Assembly: GCA_937911845.1 (NCBI GenBank)
Contig: CALDQF010000407.1
Span: forward strand, 1-13,029
Reading direction: 5' to 3'
Source: an uncultured Phycisphaera sp.
Lineage (GTDB): Bacteria > Planctomycetota > Phycisphaerae > Phycisphaerales > SM1A02
DNA length: 13,029 nucleotides
Shown: in pieces, positions 7,020 to 12,832 of the stretch
How the letters are laid out: every line of letters begins with the position of its first letter
How positions within the stretch are numbered: position 1 is the stretch's first letter
Notes under the pieces: generated by a model
The model's input: only the letters and a program-made list of their open reading frames with translations
Told to the model about the DNA's origin: nothing
Database searches by the model: none
Translations under genes and position numbers: made by a program

Positions 7020-7565
7020 ATGGCTGAGGAGCACTTGGATCTCGATGGCCTCCGGGCAGAACTCAACCGGTACCCCGACGGGACGCCGATGGATGTGCTG
7101 AACGAATTGCTGCAGCGGGTCCAAGTGAGCTGTGACGACGTGGCCTCAAGCATCAGATTTGGCGACGAGGAATATGAGCGAAATCGGATCTGCTCGGGTC
7201 CAGGATGGGAACTCGTTTGTATTTGCTGGCGACCGGGGCAAACCAGTCCGGTGCACGACCATCGAGGCAGTGGCTGTGGCATTTTGGTCATGCGAGGCAC
7301 CCTGTCCGAGACCGTGTTCGAGACCACCAGCGAAGGCCCGATGTCCAAGACGGGAAGCCGTGATCTCCACCAAGGAGAAATCTGCGCCAGCCATGACGAC
7401 GACATCCACCGGATCGAAAATGCCGGCGAAGAGAACCTCGTCACCTTGCACGTGTACACCCCCCCGCTGCGCGATGTCCGACTCTTCGACGCGGCGACTG
7501 GCGCGGTTCGACCTTTGACGTACGACGATGTCACAGGACGACCCATTTACTCCGTGACTGGCTAA
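7020..7565 (+). CDS. cdo: Cysteine dioxygenase (thiol dioxygenase, cupin)
   Basis: It oxidises L-cysteine to cysteine sulfinate with O2 at a mononuclear Fe(II). The three-histidine iron site is H79 and H81 in SPVHDHRGSGC (76-86) plus H130 in DDDIHRIENA. C86 occupies the place of mammalian Cys93, which forms the Cys-Tyr crosslink. H144 and Y146 in LHVYTPP occupy the places of mammalian His155 and Tyr157. R54 in EYERNRI is placed like the carboxylate-binding Arg60. This argues for cysteine over 3-mercaptopropionate as substrate. The length of 181 residues is near the bacterial norm. It is divergent from cysE, and its TAA stop overlaps the stop of the convergent unknown gene by 4 bases. Confidence 0.93.
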   Translation: MAEEHLDLDGLRAELNRYPDGTPMDVLNELLQRVQVSCDDVASSIRFGDEEYERNRICSGPGWELVCICWRPGQTSPVHDHRGSGCGILVMRGTLSETVFETTSEGPMSKTGSRDLHQGEICASHDDDIHRIENAGEENLVTLHVYTPPLRDVRLFDAATGAVRPLTYDDVTGRPIYSVTG

Positions 7566-8146
7566 CGCTCCCGGCGGTGCTCGAGGCACCGGCGACGAAC
7601 ATCATCCAGATCCAGAGGAACAGTTGCTCCCCCCGCAACCAATGATTCATGCGAAAGTTTCCGACCAGGTGGAGGCACGCAGATCACTCGAATCATTGGT
7701 GGGGACTGATCATCGATCCACGCCGTACAGGGACCTACTCGAGTGCTCATCGTTTCCGCACGGGGATCGAACGCCAGATCTTCAAGGATGGCGCGAACCT
7801 CCTCGGCAGCAGCATGCGCGCGAAGGCGAATCTCGGCACTTTGGTTCCAATGCCCTTGGACCAAACGCCCGGTTAACCGAACGTCAGGCCGCAACAAAGC
7901 CTCATCAAGAGCTTCCATAGCCCCCAGAGCCGTCTCATAGGCATCGAAGTACCGCTGCTGCACCACCGATGGACCGTCCTTTTGGCGTTCCAAGATTTCC
8001 AAATGTTGAAAAACCTCCACCGGCGAGAGGGACGTGTCGACCAACAACGCTTGCTTGGCGGCACGCAACGTGGATCCGGGACGTCGGTGCATCCAATCGG
8101 CCAATTGAGCCGCTTGGGACGAAGAATCAGGAGAGGGGGGGGGCAA
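7562..8146 (-). CDS. Conserved-looking protein of unknown function
   Basis: I do not recognise a family. The soluble 194-residue product looks mostly helical at first (about residues 10-130, with WMHRRPGSTLRAAKQALL and VFQHLEILERQKDG). A beta-rich part follows (about 135-160, TRVGPCTAWIDDQSPPMIRVICVPP), then a basic tail ending RRRCLEHRRER. There is no signal peptide or membrane segment. The reading frame fills the space between two divergent or convergent neighbours exactly, with its TAG stop overlapping the dioxygenase TAA, which supports it as a real gene. The start is uncertain: TTG 8146 is the first usable codon in this frame and is immediately followed by a run of nine C on the coding strand, and ATG 8092 would give 176 residues. 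The helical first half could be a protein or nucleic-acid binding domain, but that is a guess. Confidence 0.6.
   Translation of the reverse strand: MPPPSPDSSSQAAQLADWMHRRPGSTLRAAKQALLVDTSLSPVEVFQHLEILERQKDGPSVVQQRYFDAYETALGAMEALDEALLRPDVRLTGRLVQGHWNQSAEIRLRAHAAAEEVRAILEDLAFDPRAETMSTRVGPCTAWIDDQSPPMIRVICVPPPGRKLSHESLVAGGATVPLDLDDVRRRCLEHRRER
8135..8143. repeat. Nine-base G homopolymer at the start of the unknown gene
   Basis: Nine consecutive G on the plus strand read as CCC CCC CCC directly after the TTG start candidate at 8146. A second TTG at 8157 is in another frame, and gain of one base would fuse it to the main frame. Such tracts are slippage-prone in replication and in sequencing. Confidence 0.8.
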
Positions 8147-8183
8147 GTTGGGAGCAACCTTTCGAGAAGAACTCGGACAAACC

Positions 8184-8189
8184 TATACT
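8184..8189 (+). promoter_or_regulatory. -10 box (TATACT) of mcsA-mcsB, leaderless geometry
   Basis: TATACT is the best -10 match in the window. It ends 6 nt (GAAAGT) before the mcsA ATG at 8196, so transcription should begin at or next to the A of ATG. A poor -35 candidate, TTCGAG (8161-8166), lies 17 bp upstream. On the other strand TAGGTT (8185-8180) overlaps this box and could serve the divergent unknown gene, with a leader of about 25 nt. Confidence 0.5.
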
Positions 8190-8195
8190 GAAAGT

Positions 8196-8729
8196 ATGCA
8201 ATGTGATGAATGTGGCAAACCCGCGAACGTGCACGAGATCCGAGTTGAGAAAGGCATGAAGACCGAGCGGCATCTGTGCAGCGAATGCGCGGCCAAGGCT
8301 GGTCTGACCGCCCAAGAAGCCCACGTTGATGCCCCGACCAATCCCGTCGAAATGATCAAACAGGTCCTCGCAGCTGGTCCCGAAATTGAGGTTCGAGCCG
8401 CACCCGAATGTCCAACGTGCGGATCAACCTTCGCTCGGTTCCGAAAAATGGCACTCTTGGGCTGTCCAGATTGTTACCAAGCGTTGGAAGTTCCAATGCA
8501 GCCTCTCATTCTTCGCAGCCAAGCCGCCGAGGCACGTGAACTGCCCGAGCACCAAGGGCTCCGCCCTTCAGGCTTCAAATCACCCAGCCAACCCACCAAA
8601 ACGCTCATTCGGCTGGAGCGTGAACTTCAAGGCGCGATCCATGCCGAGCAATACGAACGGGCGGCGGATTTGCGAGACAAAATCCGAAAGTTCAACGAAG
8701 GCATTGAACCACGGGACCCCCCTGAGTGA
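8196..8729 (+). CDS. mcsA: McsA-like zinc-finger/UVR protein, activator of McsB
   Basis: In Bacillota, McsA binds and stimulates the arginine kinase McsB. This 177-residue protein has the family layout. A first treble-like zinc site uses C3, C6, C28 and C31, and a second uses C72, C75, C90 and C93 (PECPTCGSTFARFRKMALLGCPDC). A C-terminal UVR motif spans about 137-168 (TLIRLERELQGAIHAEQYERAADLRDKIR), a helical hairpin also found in UvrB, UvrC and ClpC. ATG 8196 is chosen because it starts MQCDECGKPA right at the first finger and follows a TATACT box by 6 nt. An in-frame TTG at 8148 would add 16 unlikely residues. The TGA stop overlaps the mcsB GTG as GTGA, indicating coupled translation with its partner. 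Confidence 0.9.
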   Translation: MQCDECGKPANVHEIRVEKGMKTERHLCSECAAKAGLTAQEAHVDAPTNPVEMIKQVLAAGPEIEVRAAPECPTCGSTFARFRKMALLGCPDCYQALEVPMQPLILRSQAAEARELPEHQGLRPSGFKSPSQPTKTLIRLERELQGAIHAEQYERAADLRDKIRKFNEGIEPRDPPE

Positions 8730-9775
8730 TTCTGCCCTTTGAACAACATGAGGACGACGCACTGCTCGACGTGGTGCTGATCAGTCGCGCCCGATTGGCC
8801 CGGAATATCTCAGGCGAACCCTTTGTCAACCGTGCCAACCGAGAAGAACAGATCCGCATTCGCGACGGCATTGCATCTGCGCTACGCGGCCTTCCAGAGC
8901 TTGGCTTGCATTGGTTTGATCCCGAGACGGCCCCTTCCGCGGAAGGGCAGGTGCTTTTGGAACGACACTTGATCAGCCCCAAATTTCTGGAGCCCGGTCC
9001 CCACCGCTTGGCCGGCTACCGAGAAGACGCCCGCCTCTCGGTCATGATCAACGAAGAGGATCACCTTCGCATCCAAGGCTATGGTCTCGCCGGAGGGCTG
9101 TCTTTGGCTTGGGCCAATGCCAAAGGTTGCGAACGGCTACTGGATGAACACCTCAACTTCGCGTTCAATGAACAACTGGGGTACTTGACCGCTTGCCCCA
9201 CCAACGTCGGTACGGGGATTCGTCTTTCCCTCATGCTCCACCTCCCTGGGATCAGTCTGATCGGAGGGATGGATCGCATGCAACACGCCGCCGACGATCT
9301 GAATTTGGAAATGCGAGGCACCAGTGGTGAAGGTTCTGAAGCCATTGGACACCTCCATCAAATCAGCAACCGCCGAACCCTTGGGGTGGATGAAGAAGAT
9401 CTCTTGCATTTCTTGGAACACGACTTCTTGTCCAGGGTGGTACGTGAAGAACGGAGAGCCCGAGACACCTTGCTGAGCACCCGTCGCGAATTTCTTGACG
9501 ATCGTGTGCAACGAGCTTTGGCCATGCTCCGCCATGCTCGCCTGTTGGGTGAACGGGAAGCTTTGGATTTGCTTTCTGAACTTCGGCTCGGCATCGCTGC
9601 TGGTTTACTCACGGGCGTTCCGCTGCAGACTGCAGGCCAATTGATGCAACGCGTCCGCTCCGGCCACCTGACTCGGGCCACCGGCTGCACTGAGGAAGAA
9701 CCCCTTCGCATCCAACGCGCCGATCTGGTGCGGCGGGAACTGGGTGGCGACAGCCCCCCATCCGAATCAACGTAA
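8726..9775 (+). CDS. mcsB: Protein-arginine kinase McsB (ATP:guanido phosphotransferase fold)
   Basis: McsB phosphorylates arginine side chains on proteins. In Bacillus this marks proteins for ClpC-ClpP degradation and controls the CtsR repressor. The 349-residue product has SRARLARNISG (20-30) of the nucleotide site, MINEEDHLRIQ (107-117), the conserved catalytic-loop cysteine C157 in LTACPTNVGTGIRLS, and MRGTSGEGSEAIGHLHQISN (196-215), all in family order. It lacks the N-terminal domain of metazoan arginine kinases, as McsB does. The C-terminal region has LRIQRADLVRREL (327-339), where Bacillota McsB carries the phosphoarginine-sensing RDxxRA motif; here the RD pair appears replaced by LR (my alignment by eye). 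The GTG start overlaps the mcsA stop as GTGA. No ctsR or clpC lies nearby, so targets are unknown. Confidence 0.93.
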   Translation: MILPFEQHEDDALLDVVLISRARLARNISGEPFVNRANREEQIRIRDGIASALRGLPELGLHWFDPETAPSAEGQVLLERHLISPKFLEPGPHRLAGYREDARLSVMINEEDHLRIQGYGLAGGLSLAWANAKGCERLLDEHLNFAFNEQLGYLTACPTNVGTGIRLSLMLHLPGISLIGGMDRMQHAADDLNLEMRGTSGEGSEAIGHLHQISNRRTLGVDEEDLLHFLEHDFLSRVVREERRARDTLLSTRREFLDDRVQRALAMLRHARLLGEREALDLLSELRLGIAAGLLTGVPLQTAGQLMQRVRSGHLTRATGCTEEEPLRIQRADLVRRELGGDSPPSEST

Positions 9776-9787
9776 ACCTCTGCTCGC

Positions 9788-10069
9788 TTAGACGTCGGCC
9801 AGAGCCGAAAGCGCCTCAGCGAGCGCAAAATCCTTTTTGGTGATGCCGTCGGCGTCGTGGGTGGTCAGTCCGATTCGCACGGTGCACCACCGAATGTCCA
9901 AGTCGGGATGGTGGTTGGCTGCTTCGGCCAAGAACCCAGCTTGAACCACGTAAGCGATGGCCGCTGGAAAGGATGACAGCGTGACCTCGCGATGGATCAA
10001 GTCACCCTCGCGTTGCCACTTTGGATGAGATGCCAGCCAGGCGTCGATTTCAGAGTCTTCAAGCTTCAT
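9788..10069 (-). CDS. phhB: Pterin-4a-carbinolamine dehydratase
   Basis: It dehydrates 4a-hydroxytetrahydropterin, released by phenylalanine hydroxylase, back toward the quinonoid dihydropterin. The 93-residue product is close to the standard size. The active-site signature is EAANHHPDLDIRW (49-61), with H53 and H54, followed by the strand VRIGLTTHDADG with H71 and the TKKDFALAEAL helix containing D80. The frame stays open well upstream, but ATG 10069 is the natural start: TACGCT ends 7 nt before it and the protein then has family length. It is divergent from gluQ with 23 bp between start codons and converges on mcsB across 12 bp. With phhA in the same window, a role in phenylalanine hydroxylation is likely. 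A separate transcription-cofactor role as in animals is not implied. Confidence 0.93.
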   Translation of the reverse strand: MKLEDSEIDAWLASHPKWQREGDLIHREVTLSSFPAAIAYVVQAGFLAEAANHHPDLDIRWCTVRIGLTTHDADGITKKDFALAEALSALADV

Positions 10070-10092
10070 GCCGTCCAGCGTAGGCTGTCGGT
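10070..10092. promoter_or_regulatory. 23-bp bidirectional promoter, phhB / gluQ
   Basis: The gap between two divergent ATGs holds AGCGTAGGCT (10077-10086). Plus-strand TAGGCT (10081-10086) ends 6 nt before the gluQ ATG. Minus-strand TACGCT (10082-10077) ends 7 nt before the phhB ATG. The two hexamers share the TA at 10081-10082, the same arrangement as at 1978-1987. Neither gene has a ribosome site. No -35 is evident. Confidence 0.55.
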
Positions 10093-11037
10093 ATGGATGC
10101 CGTGCCCACCACTCGACTTGCGCCCAGTCCAACGGGCGGACTGCATCTTGGAAACGCCCGCACGTTTTTGGCCAACTGGGCCTTGGCTCGGCAGCATGGG
10201 GGCAAGGTGCTGATGCGGATTGAAGACGTGGCACCAACCTCAACGACCACCACTTGGCAAGATGACGTCTTGGGCATCCTGCAATGGCTGGGGCTCGACT
10301 GGGATGGCCCCGCCCTGATCCAAAGTGCTGAAATCCCACCCCACCGTGCGGCTTTGGACCGATTGGCGGCGCGAGGCTTGGTCTTTCCATGCTCAAAAAC
10401 CCGGAAGGATTTGTTGTTGGTCACCGCTCCGCAAGAGGGTGACTTTGAAGCCCGGTACGCCCCAGAACTACGCCCCGAGTTGCCATGGCCGACCGATCTG
10501 CACCACGCCCCTCCTGGGCTCAATTGGCGCGTCAAAACAAGTCCGAGGAAAGTCCACTTCACCGACGAGTTCGCCGGGGCACAATGCTTTGACCCCCATC
10601 GGGAGGTGGGCGACTTCATCTTGTGGACCAAACGCGGGCAACCCTCCTACCAACTGGCCTGTGTGGTGGACGATCACCGAACCGGGGTCAACATGGTGTT
10701 CCGTGGCGACGACCTGCTGTCAAGCACGGCACGGCAAATCCTGCTGTCGAACTTGCTGGGATGGCCTTCCCCGAAATGGTGGCATGTCCCGTTGGTTTTG
10801 GATGAACAAGGAGAACGCCTCGCCAAACGCAACAAGGCCATCCGGTTGACCGAGCTGCGTGATGCCGGCATACGACCTGAAGCCATCTTGCGTCTCTTGG
10901 CGAAATGGTGCGGCCACGTGGCCCCCCAAGACATCACCAGCATCCACGACTTTCTGGATGACTTTTCAATCGATCAAATGCCCCGCACCCCCGTCCGGTG
11001 CACCCAGGCAGATCTTGATGCGTTGCATCAACCGTAA
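10093..11037 (+). CDS. gluQ: Glutamyl-Q tRNA(Asp) synthetase
   Basis: GluQ-RS activates glutamate and attaches it to queuosine at position 34 of tRNA(Asp). The 314-residue length covers only the class I catalytic domain of GluRS and lacks the anticodon-binding domain, which separates it from true GluRS. It shows RLAPSPTGGLHLGNAR (8-23) with the HIGH-like HLGN, MRIEDV (41-46), FRGDDLLSSTARQ (203-215) and the KMSKS-like ERLAKRNKAIRL (241-252). The zinc site of E. coli GluQ (Cys-x-Cys, then Tyr and Cys) is degraded: C100 and Y122 remain, but the other two cysteines appear to be K102 and E125 or a neighbour. ATG 10093 lies 6 nt after TAGGCT. The downstream genes are on the same strand. A short discriminating GluRS is the less likely alternative. 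Confidence 0.88.
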   Translation: MDAVPTTRLAPSPTGGLHLGNARTFLANWALARQHGGKVLMRIEDVAPTSTTTTWQDDVLGILQWLGLDWDGPALIQSAEIPPHRAALDRLAARGLVFPCSKTRKDLLLVTAPQEGDFEARYAPELRPELPWPTDLHHAPPGLNWRVKTSPRKVHFTDEFAGAQCFDPHREVGDFILWTKRGQPSYQLACVVDDHRTGVNMVFRGDDLLSSTARQILLSNLLGWPSPKWWHVPLVLDEQGERLAKRNKAIRLTELRDAGIRPEAILRLLAKWCGHVAPQDITSIHDFLDDFSIDQMPRTPVRCTQADLDALHQP

Positions 11038-11054
11038 AAACAAACACAATAAAA

Positions 11055-11077
11055 CTGGTGCTCTCACGAGAAACCAG
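11055..11077 (+). other. Imperfect hairpin between gluQ and the DUF192 gene
   Basis: CTGGT (11055-11059) pairs with ACCAG (11073-11077), and inside it CTC (11061-11063) pairs with GAG (11068-11070) around a TCAC loop, with a small internal bulge. There is no U-tract afterwards, so it is not a standard intrinsic terminator. It could act as a processing or attenuation structure in the 71-bp gap. Confidence 0.3.
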
Positions 11078-11108
11078 CTTCCAGAAAATTTGACCAACAG
11101 GCATCCCC

Positions 11109-11633
11109 ATGATCACCAACACCGGAAAACGAAATCCTCTTGGCATCATCTTCACACTGGTTTGTTTGATCGGACTCCTGTCCAGTTGTGGACCAGCGAT
11201 ACCCCAAGAGCCCGTGCCCCTCAAAATCGGTGAGCGGACCTTTTCCATGAGATTGGCCTGCGATCCCGCATCCCGCGAACGAGGACTTGGCGGCGTACGA
11301 AATCTCCCCGAAAACGAAGGGATGATTTTTGCCTTTCCCCAACGCTCGGTTCGGTCTTTTTGGATGAAAGATTGCTTCATCGACTTGGACATCGTTTTTG
11401 TGGATGACCGAAGCCGGGTGGTGGATCTTGGCCAAATGAAAGCAGAATCAGCGCGAGGCACGGACGAATCACAAGCGGCCTACGAGATTCGACTCCAAGC
11501 CGGAGCGGCCCGATCTCGGAACCCGGCACGATTCGTGCTGGAGTTTGCCGCCGGAACAATCGATGCCATCGGACTTTCTATCGGGGATCGGGTGGAATTT
11601 GACGCCGAAACGCTGAAGTCGGTGGCCAAATAA
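11109..11633 (+). CDS. DUF192 family lipoprotein
   Basis: This is a 174-residue predicted lipoprotein. The basic N-terminus (GKRNP) leads to a hydrophobic stretch (about 11-24) and a lipobox LSSC with C27 as the lipid-attached residue. The DUF192 domain spans about 38-168. It is marked by ASRERGLGGVRNLPENEGMI (54-73), FWMKDCFIDLDIVFVDD (84-100), VVDLGQMK and the C-terminal FVLEFAAGTIDAIGLSIGDRVEF. DUF192 proteins are common and small, often exported, and I know of no settled biochemical function. The start ATG is consistent with the signal peptide. A weak ACAGG lies before it, and no TANNNT box sits at 6-7 nt. It probably forms a unit with the phosphatase gene 14 bp downstream. Confidence 0.88.
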   Translation: MITNTGKRNPLGIIFTLVCLIGLLSSCGPAIPQEPVPLKIGERTFSMRLACDPASRERGLGGVRNLPENEGMIFAFPQRSVRSFWMKDCFIDLDIVFVDDRSRVVDLGQMKAESARGTDESQAAYEIRLQAGAARSRNPARFVLEFAAGTIDAIGLSIGDRVEFDAETLKSVAK

Positions 11634-11647
11634 CCCGAATCGAGAGC

Positions 11648-12832
11648 GTGTCGACCGATTCTTCCCCCAATCCAACCCAGCCAACGTGGACGGTGCTCTT
11701 TGCCGCCGAGGCGTCGTTTCAAGCCCAAGCCCAGAGTTGGGCCCGCCAGTTGCAGGATCGCTGGGCGGGCTCCTTCGCTCAAATCGAATGGGGCACCATC
11801 CGAACCCCGGACGATTTGATTCGTGGTGACACGGTGGTGCTGTTCGGGCCACAAGATCAACTGACGCTCACCGCGGAGCAAATTCGTGAGCAGGGACGAA
11901 GTGTGACCCTGATCGATACCGACACGAATCTCACCTCGGCCGAGCAGCTCCAGATCCGATTGGAAGCGTTGCTGGAACAAGAGGACGAAGTTCGTCAAGT
12001 CCGCAAAGACGAGGCCTACGCCTGCGCCCAATTTCCAGCTCTCCAAGACGCCGATGAATTGCGCCGCGAGCTCGAAGCCGCTGCGAGCTTCCAGGAAGAT
12101 CTGCTGCCGATATTTCCCGTGAAGTCCGGAGACATGGTGGTGCATGGACTTTGGCGTCCCAGCCGATATTTGGCCGGTGACCTGCTCCGAGCGGAACCTG
12201 CAACCGATGGCGGGCTGGTCATACTGCTCTGCGATGTCATGGGGCACGGGATCCCGGCCGCCATTGGCAGTGCTTTGCTGACTCAATCGTTTGACCATGC
12301 CCGCGAATCTTCGGGGGCAGATGCCGCGATGATTTTGGGACGGATGAACCAAGACGTCCATCGGGCCCAGCACCGACAAGGAACCAGAGCTTGGTTTGCC
12401 TCCGCCATTTGCGCGCATGTGGCACCCTCTGGGACCATCACCGTGGCCTCAGCCGGGCACCCACAAAGTCTGATTCTCAATCAGGACCCTGAAGCCGCGT
12501 TGATCATTGCCGCCTCAGGACCACTGCTTGGCATCGACAACGGCTCGGAATATCAGGGAAGCACGAATCAACTTCCCGAAGGCGGCAAACTCATCCTCCA
12601 CTCCGACGGATTTGAATCGCTAAATCGTGGCAAGAATTCCGCGCAGACCAACGTACAAAGTGCCTTGGCCAAAATTGGGTCCAACACGGACGCCGCGGGT
12701 TTGATCGATCAGCTTGAACTTCACCGCGCGACGATCTTGGGTCGCACCGGACAGACCGATGACTTGTCACTGTTGTGTCTCGAACGATGTCGAGAAAACG
12801 AACAGAACACAGCCCTGCGATTGGTCAGCTAG
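11648..12832 (+). CDS. SpoIIE/RsbU-type PP2C serine phosphatase with N-terminal sensor-like domain
   Basis: This 394-residue cytoplasmic protein has a C-terminal PPM/SpoIIE phosphatase domain (about 160-380). The metal-binding acidic residues are visible as D178 in YLAGDLL, D196 in LLCDVMGHGIPAA, D320 in LHSDGFES and D371/D372 in TDDLSLL. ASAGHPQSLIL (267-277) is also typical. Such enzymes dephosphorylate anti-sigma-factor antagonists in partner-switching pathways. Residues 14-95 alternate strands and helices (TVLFAA, DTVVLFGP, SVTLIDTD), like a receiver-type alpha/beta domain, but the phosphorylatable aspartate pocket is not evident. A helical, probably coiled-coil linker (96-152) joins the two parts. 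The start is GTG 14 bp after the DUF192 stop. The gene end overlaps ribE by 8 bases. No partner anti-sigma genes are in view. Confidence 0.88.
   Translation: MSTDSSPNPTQPTWTVLFAAEASFQAQAQSWARQLQDRWAGSFAQIEWGTIRTPDDLIRGDTVVLFGPQDQLTLTAEQIREQGRSVTLIDTDTNLTSAEQLQIRLEALLEQEDEVRQVRKDEAYACAQFPALQDADELRRELEAAASFQEDLLPIFPVKSGDMVVHGLWRPSRYLAGDLLRAEPATDGGLVILLCDVMGHGIPAAIGSALLTQSFDHARESSGADAAMILGRMNQDVHRAQHRQGTRAWFASAICAHVAPSGTITVASAGHPQSLILNQDPEAALIIAASGPLLGIDNGSEYQGSTNQLPEGGKLILHSDGFESLNRGKNSAQTNVQSALAKIGSNTDAAGLIDQLELHRATILGRTGQTDDLSLLCLERCRENEQNTALRLVS

Noticed and set aside
6977..7546. A long N-terminal extension of cysE (to 466 residues)
   Set aside because: It would be fully antisense to cysteine dioxygenase and far exceeds family length. 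The real start is near 6976 or at most 7021.
8148..8195. An upstream TTG start for mcsA adding 16 residues
   Set aside because: The added residues are not family-like, and the TATACT box lies inside them. ATG 8196 begins directly at the zinc finger.
10070..10396. An N-terminal extension of phhB (to 202 residues)
   Set aside because: The extension is antisense to the start of gluQ. Family length and the TACGCT box both support ATG 10069.
11480..12418. A 312-codon minus-strand open frame opposite the phosphatase
   Set aside because: It is a shadow of the plus-strand SpoIIE-type domain, with no domain features of its own.
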